Below the pieces are notes generated by a model, which had not been told where the DNA came from, did no database searches, and saw only the letters and a list, made by a program, of their open reading frames with translations. DNA of 64,000 bases from Azolla caroliniana (taxonomy: Eukaryota; Polypodiophyta): assembly GCA_043228905.1 (NCBI GenBank), contig JBHGNT010000010.1, forward strand, positions 22,134,001 to 22,198,000. The letters run 5' to 3'. Within the stretch, counting starts at the first letter, position 1, and every line of letters starts with the position of its first letter. The translations under genes and the position numbers were made by a program. Of the stretch, positions 32,787 through 44,300 are shown one piece after another.

Positions 32787-35390
32787 TGGTATCAGAGCGA
32801 TGGTCAAACATTTTGGTGAAATGTTCAAGTTAACCGGCTCCAACTACTCATTGTGGAAGATGAAGATGGGGGATATGCTCGTGTGCAAAGACCAATCGCT
32901 GTCGGTGCAATACGACAAGACCAAACCTGACAAGATCAATGCATCGACTTGGGAAGTCATGCATCTGAAGGCAACGGCATACGTGAGGTGTTTTATAGAC
33001 ATGAATCTATACAACAACTTCAACGAGGAGACAAATGCCGAAGTTTTGTGGAAGAAGATCGGGTTCATGTTCGAGAACAAGAACACTGTTAACAGAGTAT
33101 CAATCTTCCAGAAGATCATGAAACTGAGGTATCAGGATGGCTGCAACATGACAGAACACCTAAACACTTTCCAAGGACTTATCAATTAGACCACCTCTCT
33201 AAAAGTACCTCTTGCCTACGAGGTATTAGCATTATTGTTTTCGGGATCTATTCTGGACATTTGGGAAACACTCGTTGTCACATTGGGCAACGCCGAATCG
33301 AAAGGGAAACATTTATCCCTAGAGCAGGTGAAGTTGAGGTTATTAAATGACGAAGCTCACCGGAAGGACAAAGAGACCATTGCCGACCCGAGGCCCTTAG
33401 TCACGGAAAGTGACACAAATTGAGGAAGAGGCTGGAATCGAAGTCCCCAGAATTGAGATAAGTCGGGGACAAGGTTGAAGTCGAGGGGGAGGTCCACATG
33501 CTTCTATTGCAGGAAGCTGAGGCATTTCCACAAAAATTGTCAACACTTTCGAAAAGAGAAAGGGGGCGCCGACGGTGTTCGGCGAAGAAGATACCAAACA
33601 ACAAGAACACCTTGGCGATCACGACAAGTGAGGAGGAGTTGTTGCTCATTAGTGAGCAAAACGAAGTGAACCTTGTCGACGATGAATCGACCTGGATGTT
33701 TCACCTAACCCCCAACCAGAAGTGCTTATCATCATACAAGCCCTGAGACCATGGTCTTGTAAAGATGGGAAATGAAGGAGCATGCCGAATTGTCAGCATA
33801 GGAGATGTCTGTTTGGAAACATCCACCTGGTGTAGACTGGTATTGAGAGATGTTCGACGCATTTCGGAAGTCAGGTTGAATATGATATCAGCCGGTAGGT
33901 TGGATGATGAAGGACAACGGGTGGCATCCGAAACGGTGTCATGAAGTTTCGTCGAGGAAGCCTGATCGTGGCCCAAGCCTGGAAAACAAACACACTATAT
34001 CTGTCGCATGCTTAATTATGACGAAACGAGGTAAACGTGGCAGCCGACACTATCTGAGAACTGTGGCACGAGAGGTTGTGCCATATGAGCGAGAAGGGGA
34101 TGCAGAGACTTGCCAAAGACAACCTCATTCATAAGGTGAAGAATGTGCAACTTGAGGAGTACACTGATTGCTTGGCCGACAAGCAAAACCAAACTTCCTT
34201 ATGAACCAAGGCCCCGACAAGGAAGAGAATGACGTTGGAACTCGTGCATACCAACGTATGTTATGTGGACTCAAAGACTCATGTTGGTTCACGGTACTTC
34301 GTGACCTCCATAGATGACTATAGTCAAAAGTTGTGGGCTTCCGTCTTGAAAAAGGACCATGTGTCATCCATTTTCAAGGAGTTCCAAGCAAGAGCCGAGA
34401 GAGAAACCGGCCGAAAATTGAAGGCAGTCTGAGCGGACAATGGAGGCGAATATTGAGGGCAGTTTGAGGAGTATTGTCGATCGAAGGGAATCCGACTCGA
34501 ATACACCATGCTGAAGACGCCAGAGCTAAACAAGCTGGCCGAGAGGATGAACCGGACCATTATGGAAAGGGTCTGAAGTATGCTAGCACATGCAAAGTTG
34601 TCCAAGACGTTCTAGGCTGAGGCACTGATGACAACGGTGTACATGATAAATAGATCACCCTCGGCACCCTTGGACGGAAATGTTCCACAGAGAGTGTGGA
34701 CCGGTAAAGACGTGTCAAACTAACACTTGAAGGTGTTCGGTTTTCTTGCTTATGTGCATGTAGCTAAGGACCAAAGGGAAAAATTAGATCCGAAAACTCG
34801 GCCATGCATATTTCTCTAATACGGTGATGAAGGGCCCCTCATGGATTTCCGGATGAAGAACTTGTATTGCTAAACAATGAGGGGAATCGAAAAGCAGCGA
34901 GGAAGCAAAGAGAGAGTTGTTGAGTGCCATGCAAGAGGAGATGGATTCCTTGCATAAGAACCACACGTATAAATTGACCGAGTTGCCGAAAGGGAAAACA
35001 ACACTCCAGAATAAGTGGGTATACAAGCTGAAACCAGGAGATGGCGGGACTTCACCCAGATATAAAGCTCGAATTGTCGCAAAAGGCTTTCAACAGCATA
35101 AGGGTGTCGATTTCAACGAAATATTTGCCCTGGTTGTAAAGATGACGTCAATCCGAATAGTGTTGAGCATAGCGGCCAACATGGATCTCGAAGTCGAGCA
35201 ACTAAACGTCAAGACTGCCTTATTGCATGGAGATTTGGAGGAGGAGATATATATGCAATAGCTAGACGGATTCGTGAAGAAAGAGAAGGAAACTTTGGTA
35301 TGCTGATTACAGAAGAGCTTATACGGATTGAAGCAAGCACCACGACAATGGTACCGAAAGTTCAAATCCTTCATGGTGGATCACTGCTTA
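32787..35390 (+). mobile_element. Decayed, 3'-truncated Ty1/copia element 3
   Basis: The PBS TGGTATCAGAGC is at 32787-32798 and gag begins at ATG 32800 (FKLTGSNYSLWKMKMGDML), with a TAG at 33187 inside an otherwise open gag frame to 33423. A zinc-knuckle remnant (CFYC, about 33497), protease remnant, integrase (SRYFVTSIDDYSQKLW, about 34280), and RT up to YGLKQAPRQWYRKF (about 35320-35360) follow with many stops and frame changes. Similarity ends near 35390, before the YVDD box, so the rest of RT, RNase H and the 3' LTR are absent. It is Tnt1/Tork-like and distinct from copia 1 and 2. Confidence 0.85.
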
Positions 35391-35824
35391 AATAAGGCAT
35401 TTTTTAACATCTCATGAAGATATGAAATAGAGAATGCAACATATTAGCTATTTCAAATGACCCGGTGTTAACATTGTTTCATCTTGAATTTATCATTCTA
35501 ATACTCTATGAAGGATTGTAAGTCGATCGCAACCCCTCACAAAGGAAAACCTATAGATGGATGCCGATTATGGATTCATTATTTGTGATCCAACATGGTA
35601 TTGGTAGATAACCAACAACATGATCTACTTCGTGATTAGTTAACCCCACTTTAGCTGCACAATAGACATCTTCTATTAGTTCATACACACACTATGGACT
35701 TGGAATTTGCTAAGGCAATGTTAGAGTATGTAAATGGCACTGTGAATTGGGACATTTATTGTCCATGAATGATTGATATTGAGTTTCTTCTTTCCTTTGA
35801 AAAAAGGTTGTCTCCTTAAGAAAT

Positions 35825-35990
35825 GGTGTCACAGACCTAGATGTCACCATAGAGTGTAAGGGTTGAACCCATGACCTCATGGTCTCCATTGGGCAACTTA
35901 CCAACTAAACTATATCCATCTGGGCATCCCATGCATTGAACACTAGAACTTTCTAGAAACTTCTAGCCTCATGCATTCTCTAAAAGTTTC
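35825..35990 (-). repeat. Left arm of an inverted repeat with a tRNA-like (SINE-like) module
   Basis: Read on the minus strand this contains an A-box-like TATAGTTTAGTTGGTAAG and, about 35 bp on, a B-box-like GGGTTCAACCC (complement of 35860-35870), the spacing of tRNA-derived promoters. It ends in a palindromic CTAGAAC...TTCTAG block. A diverged inverted copy lies at 36355-36545. Confidence 0.6.
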
Positions 35991-36354
35991 CTAGCTTGCA
36001 TGCATTCTCTAGAATATTCCTAGCTTCCAATCATAGCTCCACCTTCTTGTATAAATACTTAGGTGCACCTTGATTCTAATCAAGGTGAACAATACCAGTT
36101 ATAGAAGCATAAGTTGAGTTCTTGTTCCCTTTCTCTTGTCTATTCTCTCTGTTAGTATTTAGTCTCGTCTTGGTTCTATTATGTTATACTCGTCCATGAC
36201 AGTTTGTTCACCTTCTCTTCTTGCTACCATGTATGACTCCGCCGATAACTTAAACCAAGTAATGGCAACCTTGTAACAACTTCAACTAGAAAATGAAATC
36301 CTTCGAGAATCGTTAAGAGAGCTTCAAACCGGCACATCCAACGTTATGCTAGAG

Positions 36355-36545
36355 GATGCATTCTCTAGAAGTTTCTAGAAAGTTCTAGTGTTCAATCTAC
36401 AATACATCAAGTTGGATTTTATACAAAGATGCCTAAATGGATGTAGCATAGTTAGAAAGGTTGCCCAATGGAAACTAGGAGGTCATGGGTTTAACCCTTA
36501 CATTCTACAAATTACAATGACATCTAGGTTTATGACAAATGGGCC
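36355..36545 (+). repeat. Right arm of the inverted repeat
   Basis: Plus-strand counterpart of the left arm: CTAGAAGTTTCTAGAAAGTT, then a degenerate A box (GTAGCATAGTTAGAAAGG) and GGGTTTAACCC at 36487-36497. The 365-bp spacer has a TATA-like TATAAATACTT near 36050, so an LTR-derived origin is also possible. Confidence 0.6.
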
Positions 36546-36849
36546 ATTGTGGAAATCATAACATGATGGAGATAACCTCACTCCATGATGATACTACAAA
36601 TGTTTTCTTGACAAGTAACTATAATTGTGTTATAGCTTCAAATAATTGTTGAGGAAAATTTTATTTATTGTATAGCATCACATTTGTTTAGTGTTCAATT
36701 ATATAACATAAACTTGTGACACTTTCATGCCATGATTGGTAAAGTGCATTTGATATGCATTTTTCTTAATACATTGATGTGAACTCGAGGGCTTGTTAGA
36801 TGTATATTCTCGCACTAGGAATAACATTAATTACACTTTATTGTACATC

Positions 36850-37290
36850 TATTAATGGGATATATGGCAACATTGTGAATTGAGTGATAACAATCTTATT
36901 CTAAAAGCGATGATATTTAGAAGAATGTGATGGGAATACATCATTTTTCCACTTTCAAGTATTAAACAATTCAATTTTGAAAAGAACATGAGAAAACCAA
37001 TCAATATACCCTTAGTTGGCCGATCCATAGAATGCAAGCATGGATGGTATTATAATGGTTCTACATCTTATAAACAAATAACTTATATGTCATACATATA
37101 TAACCAAGCATTGGGAGGTATCACTTATCATGGGGAAAAGTATATAAGACCATATTATGGATTGGAATATCCATTGACAAGACAAATATAGACAAGACAA
37201 ATTAAAATAATAAATTTATTTAGAAGAACATTTGATTTTTTGTTTACTAAAACCATAAGACCATGGTCAATTGATAAACCAGCTTCACAA
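36850..37290 (+). pseudogene. Unassigned broken coding remnant
   Basis: One frame stays mostly open with few stops and has a protein-like, aromatic-rich composition (WEYIIFPLSSIKQFNFEK, later YNQALGGITYHGEKYIRPYY, later FLFTKTIRPWSIDKPASQ). An in-frame TAG lies at 37189 and a TGA at 37312. A neighbouring frame downstream reads KDIIEGKMEWTSHKTSKESL. I do not recognise the family. It may come from a mobile element or another integrated sequence, and no function is proposed. Confidence 0.3.
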
Positions 37291-37299
37291 AATGCAATT

Positions 37300-40055
37300 C
37301 AACATGAGATTTGAATATAGACACACCAACACACATGTCACGTGTACGCATATTAAACATATATCTATATTTTTTAATACAAAAGACATAATTGAAGGAA
37401 AAATGGAGTGGACTTCTCACAAAACTAGCAAAGAAAGTTTAGCATCAACAATGAGCAATGGAATGGGACATTGACCATTTCTTAAGATTGGTTTATTGAA
37501 CCTACAATTTCTTATTTTTCGAATATAATCGATTGGAGCAATGTTGTTAGAATGATCCCCAATCTTCATCAGGGGTTCCCTCAATTATATCAAGCTACAA
37601 TTATTTTCTCTTGTTGTGGTAACCACTGATCCTTATGATGAGACCAATATAGAATTTGCAATAGCTAAATTATATATTTCAAGTATGGTTTGTTTGAAAT
37701 CTTATTGGTAAAGCTAGTCTTCAATACATAATTGGTCGTATATTTGCTCCTCCATGATCCAACTTGAAATCGAGGATGGCAGTGGCTTAAACTAGTCTTC
37801 TTTCCACCCAGAAAAAGAGAAAAAAGCATCCTCCTTTTGGTTTCTAGGTGTGAATCCAACCTAACACATGAAAAAACACTCTTTTATGAAATCTAAATGT
37901 GAGTGACGCCATCCCAAGTATTAGAGCATTAGTAAGGTATGTGATTTTAGAGGCTAAAATCAATCCATAAACGTCAACCTTTAGAGATAAGGCGGTAGAT
38001 GTTGGACTTCAAAAGTAGAGTCCACTTATGAAAAACAATGTATAGTGCCCACTATCTACTATGCACAATAGAGATGGCTTTTTAAGCATTGTCGTTGAGG
38101 TGGACGCACTATACGAGTGATCACGTTGTAGCATGAACGCACTATACAAGTGAGCATCCAATTGTAAACATCGTGGTGGGATCGACAAAAGTTCGCCCAT
38201 TGACACCAACAATGATTCAATACTTAACATGGACTTATCCACCAACAATAACTTTTATTTGTCAACTAAAAAGCAAATCTTAGATTAGGATTTTCCAAAA
38301 AGAGTGGTAAGGGAAATCCTTTGGGTTGGTTGGCCTTATTTTTGAATGAGTTGTGAGACGAGGCGGTTATTTTCCATCGGCTTAGATTTTGGACGTTTCA
38401 GACCATTGGGGTTGATCAAACGTGGGTAACTCCCAATCATTCGACTTCCATTTCATTGAGAGTCTAATCTAATCATCCCCCACACAAGAGTCTCGTCAGG
38501 ATTGGTTGTAATTTGCAGAAATGTGTGTGCTATTTAGCTATGTATGAGACGATTTGAGCCTTTTATTTATGAATGCTTTTGGAGCACTAAGAAGGTTTCT
38601 ATGGTATAGTATTGTATAGCTTTGTATTGTAATGCTTTGTATTATTGTATAATGTTGAATTGGATTGTACATACATATATGTATTTATTTCGTGGATGTT
38701 TTATTAATGTTGTTGATGCTTACCACCCGTCCTCTCTTGAGAACAAACAGAAAACGTAACAACAACGAGGGTCCGCCAAACATACATACATAGTAACATA
38801 TATATAGATTGACACATGTGTGATATTCGTGATATTCTCTATGCGTTTTATTCGTAATATTCGGGAATACGAAATCGCCCCAAGAATATTATAAAACCAT
38901 TCGTTTTGTAAAGTAAATATAAATTTTTTTATTTAAATAAATTTATTTCAAAAAAAAAACAATTATTCATTAATAGATTATAGTGTCAGCCTTCATTCAG
39001 GAGAGTTTATGAAACTTATTTTAATTAAGTAATTAATTAATTAATTTTTAAAAAATAAATATTCTTATATTTATTATAAAAATATGATTAGTGTGAACTT
39101 TAGTCCTATTCTTAATGTCAAGATAAAAATATTCATAAATTTTGAGGGAATAAAAAGTGAAAAATTAATGAACCTTTATTTTATTTTTATTTATTTATTA
39201 AAAATAAAACGAATACTTATAGTTATAAGTTACACATTTATTATAAAAATGGAGTAGTGTCAAGTCCCTCTTTTATTATCCCTATTTATTGTCAAGTTCC
39301 TTTTTTTTTTATCCTAAAGAAATTAAAATAGATAAGTTCATGTACTCTTTTTTTTTCTTTTTTTAAGTTAAACGAATATTTGACCATCCATTGGTATTCG
39401 TATTGTTTGCATTCGAATGAGGAATCCCCGGAATGCGAATATGTCAATCTAGTATGATCTACATATGGAGGCAGGGAAAGGATAAAAAAGCCATACACAC
39501 ATACATAACATAACATAATTATTAATATATATGTATGTATGTACATATAAAGGAAGGAACCCAGGAATGCGAATGTGTCAATCTAGTATGATATCCATTC
39601 GTATTCGTTTGTATTCGAATGAGGAACCCCAGGAATGCGAATATGTCAATCTAGTATGATATCCATTCATATTCGTTTGTATTCGAATGAGGAACCCCAG
39701 GAATGCGAATATGTCAAACTAGTATGATCTACAATGGAGACAGGGAAAGGATAAAAAAGCCATACACACATACATAACATAACATAATTATTAATATATA
39801 TGTATGTATGTATGTAAATTGTAATGTATGTATGTATTATGTACATATAAAGGAAGGAAGGAAGGAAATTGCAATGATCGTGCTTCCGCTTTTAAAACCT
39901 CTCCGGCGGGAATGCCGATGAAGAAGAAGCAGAAGATGACTGTGACGGTGACGGTGACGGAGGAGACGACAAGAACGAAGGAGCATAAGAAACACGCAGA
40001 ATGAAGCAAATGCAGAAGCAGATGAGAAGTAACCGCTTCCTTCATCGTCGCTAAG

Positions 40056-40092
<37 letters not shown>

Positions 40093-41000
40093 GTGTATCT
40101 TTGTTTATATCTATCCGTATCTGCATCTCAATTCTGACCTTTCCAAGTTTCATGATCAATTTTAGTAATCTGTTATACATCCATCAACTCCCATTCTCGT
40201 TATCTCTCCCTCTGATGATCTTATATCTCTATTCTTTACTACTGTTCTGGATTCTGATCTTCGATTCCATATCTCAGCGCTCTCTCTCTCTCTCTCTCTC
40301 CCATATCTGTCATGTATTTTGCTACATGATCCTCGACTTCATATATCTCAGCTCTCTCTCTCTCTCTCTCTCATCAGTTCACCAAATGCTTCAAATTACT
40401 ATCATTCTTTGCATCTGTTACAAGTGGATGGATACACACACATGTAATTAGTTTGTTGTATCCGTTATTAATCCCATCATCCCTAACGGAAACTTAGGCA
40501 TTGCGTGGACGTCAATTATTACCAACATGGCTCTTTGATCTCCCTCTCTGATCTCTCAAACACACAGACACTCATTCTAACAAGTGCATGCTATTCTTTG
40601 TTTTGACACTCTAACCTGTACCATTACTTGCATGTGTTTCCGACTTAATCTTACTAATTCGCACTCAATCATTTCTTCATCCTGTCATAGTTAGAACTTA
40701 GAATATAGGCGTATGCTAAGCAGAGTAGTCAAATATTCTTCTCTTCGCTGATAAAAAACATAAAGCTTCCCATATTCCGCTCCATGGAGAATCGTGTATA
40801 TTTACTGTGCAGTAGTCCCCTTGAAGCGTTACAACTTGTTCTCTATCCATCCGCTCTTTATTTCTACAAGTTGCTAACTCCCTATCAATATCTGTGCATA
40901 TGTAAATACGTAAGTTGTAACTGTGTTTACAATTTGGCAATTTGGTAACACTGAACGGGTTGAATAGACGTCTAATGCAGGAACTTCAGAACCCAGAGAA
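37300..41000. other. Gene-free interval upstream of HMA5
   Basis: No gene seen. Contents: an extremely AT-rich block at 38880-39300 with imperfect internal repeats around TTTATTATAAAAAT; a nested duplication at 39404-39860; CT microsatellites at 40057-40089, 40279-40302 and 40351-40372. The HMA5 promoter and first non-coding exons probably lie in the right half. Confidence 0.55.
39404..39870. repeat. Nested direct duplications upstream of HMA5
   Basis: The motif GGAATGCGAATATGTCAA occurs in four near-copies (about 39429, 39562, 39634, 39701). A longer block from GAATGCGAAT through AAAGCCATACACACATAC and the TATGTATGTA run to GTACATATAAAGGAAGG is present twice, about 270 bp apart. The two inner units of about 72 bp form a further tandem pair. 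Confidence 0.85.
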
Positions 41001-41260
41001 AGATCCAAGACATAACTGGGTTTCGAGCAAATACCATAGCTTCAGCTGAACTAAAGAAGAAAAAAAATCCGCAAGTGACGTATTTGTCGTTGGATATTAA
41101 AGCATCATAGCTTCAGCTGAAACTAAAGACGAAGAAAATCAACGAAGAAGAAGTTTTTGGTGGTTCATTGAATCAAATGTTATAGTTTGATTAGAGAATA
41201 CTGAGAAGAAGCATACTTTATTATAGTTTGATCGGCTGAAACTGACGAACAAGAAAATCT

Positions 41261-41339
41261 GTAAGTTTAATTTATGTGATTCACATAAAAGCAATCATTG
41301 ACCAGGTTGCTGAAACTTACATATGTAATAAATTTGCAG
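41261..41339 (+). other. Probable 5' UTR intron of HMA5
   Basis: The donor GTAAGTTTAA at 41261 and the acceptor AATTTGCAG ending at 41339 fit the splice consensus and lie just before the HMA5 ATG. The leader upstream contains a duplicated TTCAGCTGAA palindrome (41041 and 41112). Confidence 0.5.
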
Positions 41340-41377
41340 GAAGCTTATAACGCCTCAGAGAACAGGTCAGAGCGATA

Positions 41378-44300
41378 ATGAATAATACACAGGAGGATGG
41401 TGGCTTCCTTTCTAATCATACAAAGATACCTGGAACGTTTAAAGGAGAAGAAGAAAATATGCAAGAAAAGAAGGTTTTACCACAAAATTTCACAATTTGT
41501 CGTCTGAATGTAAGAGGAATGACTTGTACAGCTTGCTCAATGAGTGTTGAATCTGCTCTACAAAGGATCCATGGCATAAAGAAAGCAGTGGTAGCATTAA
41601 CAACAGAAGAAGCAGAAGTAGAATATGATCCTTTAATAGTAAATCATAACCAGATCGTGGAGGCTGTAGAGGATGCAGGATTCCAAGCAGAAGGTCTTGC
41701 CAGCGTATTAACAAACCTTGAGAGTATTAATCAAGTGCACTTGGAATTATTGGAAGGATTAAGTACCAAGAAATTATATTCACAGGACGATATGGAATCT
41801 GTACAGTCTTGTCTTGAAGCTCTCTCAGGCGTAAAAACAGTAGAAACGGAGTTGCAGAGACATATGGTGATCGTTTCCTATGATCCAGAACAAACAGGCC
41901 CACGCTTCTTCTTAGAAACCATTGATAAAGAAATTGGTTTCCGAGCTAGGATTCACAGTACTGACCTCAAAGGAGGAGACAGGTCCAGAGAGAGGAAAGA
42001 ATATAAAAGGCAGTTTCTTTGGAGCTGCGCTTTCAGTATACCTATTTTCTTGCTTTCAATGGTTTTCATGTATATTCCCACAGTGAAAGACCTATTGGAG
42101 AAGCCATTGCTTAATATGCTAACCGTGGGGATGCTCCTTAGATGGATCTTATCAACTCCAGTGCAATTTGTTTCTGGTATGAGGTTTCATATCGGAGCCT
42201 ACAATGCACTTAAACATGGATCCTCTAACATGGATGTTCTTGTATCTCTCGGTACAAATGCTGCTTATTTCTACTCAATTTACACAGCCCTGAGAGCTTC
42301 ATCTTCCAAGCATTTCAGAGGAACTGACTTCTTCGAAACTGGGGCAATGCTTATCTCTTTCATCTTGCTTGGAAAATACTTGGAAGTCTTTGCAAAAGGC
42401 AAAACTTGTGATGCTATAGCTAAGCTCATTAATCTACAACCTGATTTTGCAACTCTTCTTATTGGGGATGAGAACGGAGGAGTGTCTGAGAGAGAAATAA
42501 GTACACAACTTCTACATAGGAGAGACATTGTGAAGGTTATTCCTAGTAGAAAGTTTCCCACTGATGGTGTAGTGGTATGGGGACAGAGTCATGTGAATGA
42601 AAGTATGATCACCGGTGAAGCTATACCTGTTTCTAAGAAGATCGGAGATAACATTATTGGTGGAACTTTGAATGAGAGTGGTGTTCTACATGTAGAATCT
42701 ACACATGTTGGCCAAGAGACAACTCTTGCTCAGATTGTCCGGCTGGTAAAAACTGCCCAAATGGCGAAAGCACCAGTGCAAAAATATGCCGATCAGATTT
42801 CACAGTATTTTGTTCCCTTTGTGCGCATTATTCATTTCCCATGCTTTCAATAACACGTTGTTTTTAATGCTTCTAAGTAAAATACCTTCTAAATTATGTT
42901 ATTCTTGTGAGGTATTTGCTAGAGTACTCCTTTATGTTTTCCCAATTTACCAGAATTGCATCCACAGTAGTAAATTTTGTACTACAGATGGGTATTATGG
43001 TAAATCTTGGAGGGTATTATGGTAAATGTCTTAAAAATTAAGGGTAATTGAGTCTTCTTTGCTTTTAGTGTTCCCAGGCTTCTGCCTTGCCTGAATGTTT
43101 TCTTCTACGAATTCTTTGACAGGTGGTAGTGGCAGCTTTGATCACATGGCTGGGATGGTTCATTGCAGGAGTATCTAATTCCTATCCAAAAAGCTGGATA
43201 CCTTTGTCTATGGATGAATTTGAGCTTGCCCTACAGTTTGGCATTTCAGTATTGGTAATTGCTTGCCCATGTGCCTTGGGATTAGCAACACCAACTGCTG
43301 TCATGGTAGCAACAGGAAAAGGAGCTTCTCAGGGAATCCTAATCAAAGGCGGCCAAGCATTGGAAAACACGCATAAGGTCCCTTTTCGTGATATAATTTC
43401 ATACATCTGTGATATATGATCTGTATTAGGCACTGCAGTGGCGAATTAGCTCGTAAGCTCATTTCTGTGTGAATTTAGCAAGTTCATGTCCTACGTGAGC
43501 GTAGATAAAATGAATAGTGTTGGTTGTGAGTTCATGTACAATCGATCATATGTTCTAAGTTTACTGCACATCTGAATTAGCTCATAATTTTATGCCATAT
43601 GCAAGTGTAGATCAAATGCATAGTGTTTGATAAGACGGGAACTCTGACAATGGGAAAACCTGTCGTAGTGGATACAAAATTATTCAATGGGATGGATCTT
43701 CCTACTTTATACAGCTTGGTTTCTGCTGTGGAGGTATTTACTTGTTACCACATTGTTTATCTTTGACGTGAATAGGCATTTAATTACATTCTGAAAGAAA
43801 AACTTTTATGTGTAGATATTTAATACCATTATAAATGAAGATTACTGAATTTTGTTGATTCTTATCTCATATACCATAAAATGTAGGATATAGAAGAGGA
43901 TAATGGATTAAAATTTTTAAGTTGCATTTTTCATCTAAAAACAAAGAGAAATTCTATTGAATAGCAACTCTAAAGATCCTTGAAACTCGTGATACTGGTA
44001 TTAAATAGAATAAACGTGCCAAAAATTTTAAAACATACAAACAGCCCGTTTTAAATTTATGAATTAAAAAATTAGTAGCTTTAGAGAGATTAACCTGATT
44101 AAATTGTTTAAAAAATGAAAAGTGATGGATGGTATTTTAAATTTTGAACATAACGATTAAATCTTAGTGGGACGTGACTCTATTGCTAGGTAAATAGCGT
44201 GCATCCGTTGGGTAAGGCACTGGTGGAATATGCCAAATCCTTACAGGAACAAAATCCACACATCTCTTGGAAGCAAGAAGTTCACAATTTTGAGGCCATT

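Noticed and set aside
43378-43387. Alternative HMA5 donor at 43388 with acceptor at 43623
   Set aside because: It keeps frame but shortens the conserved stretch before DKTGT by one residue and alters it. Donor 43378 with acceptor 43610 gives [10 protein letters not shown] as expected.
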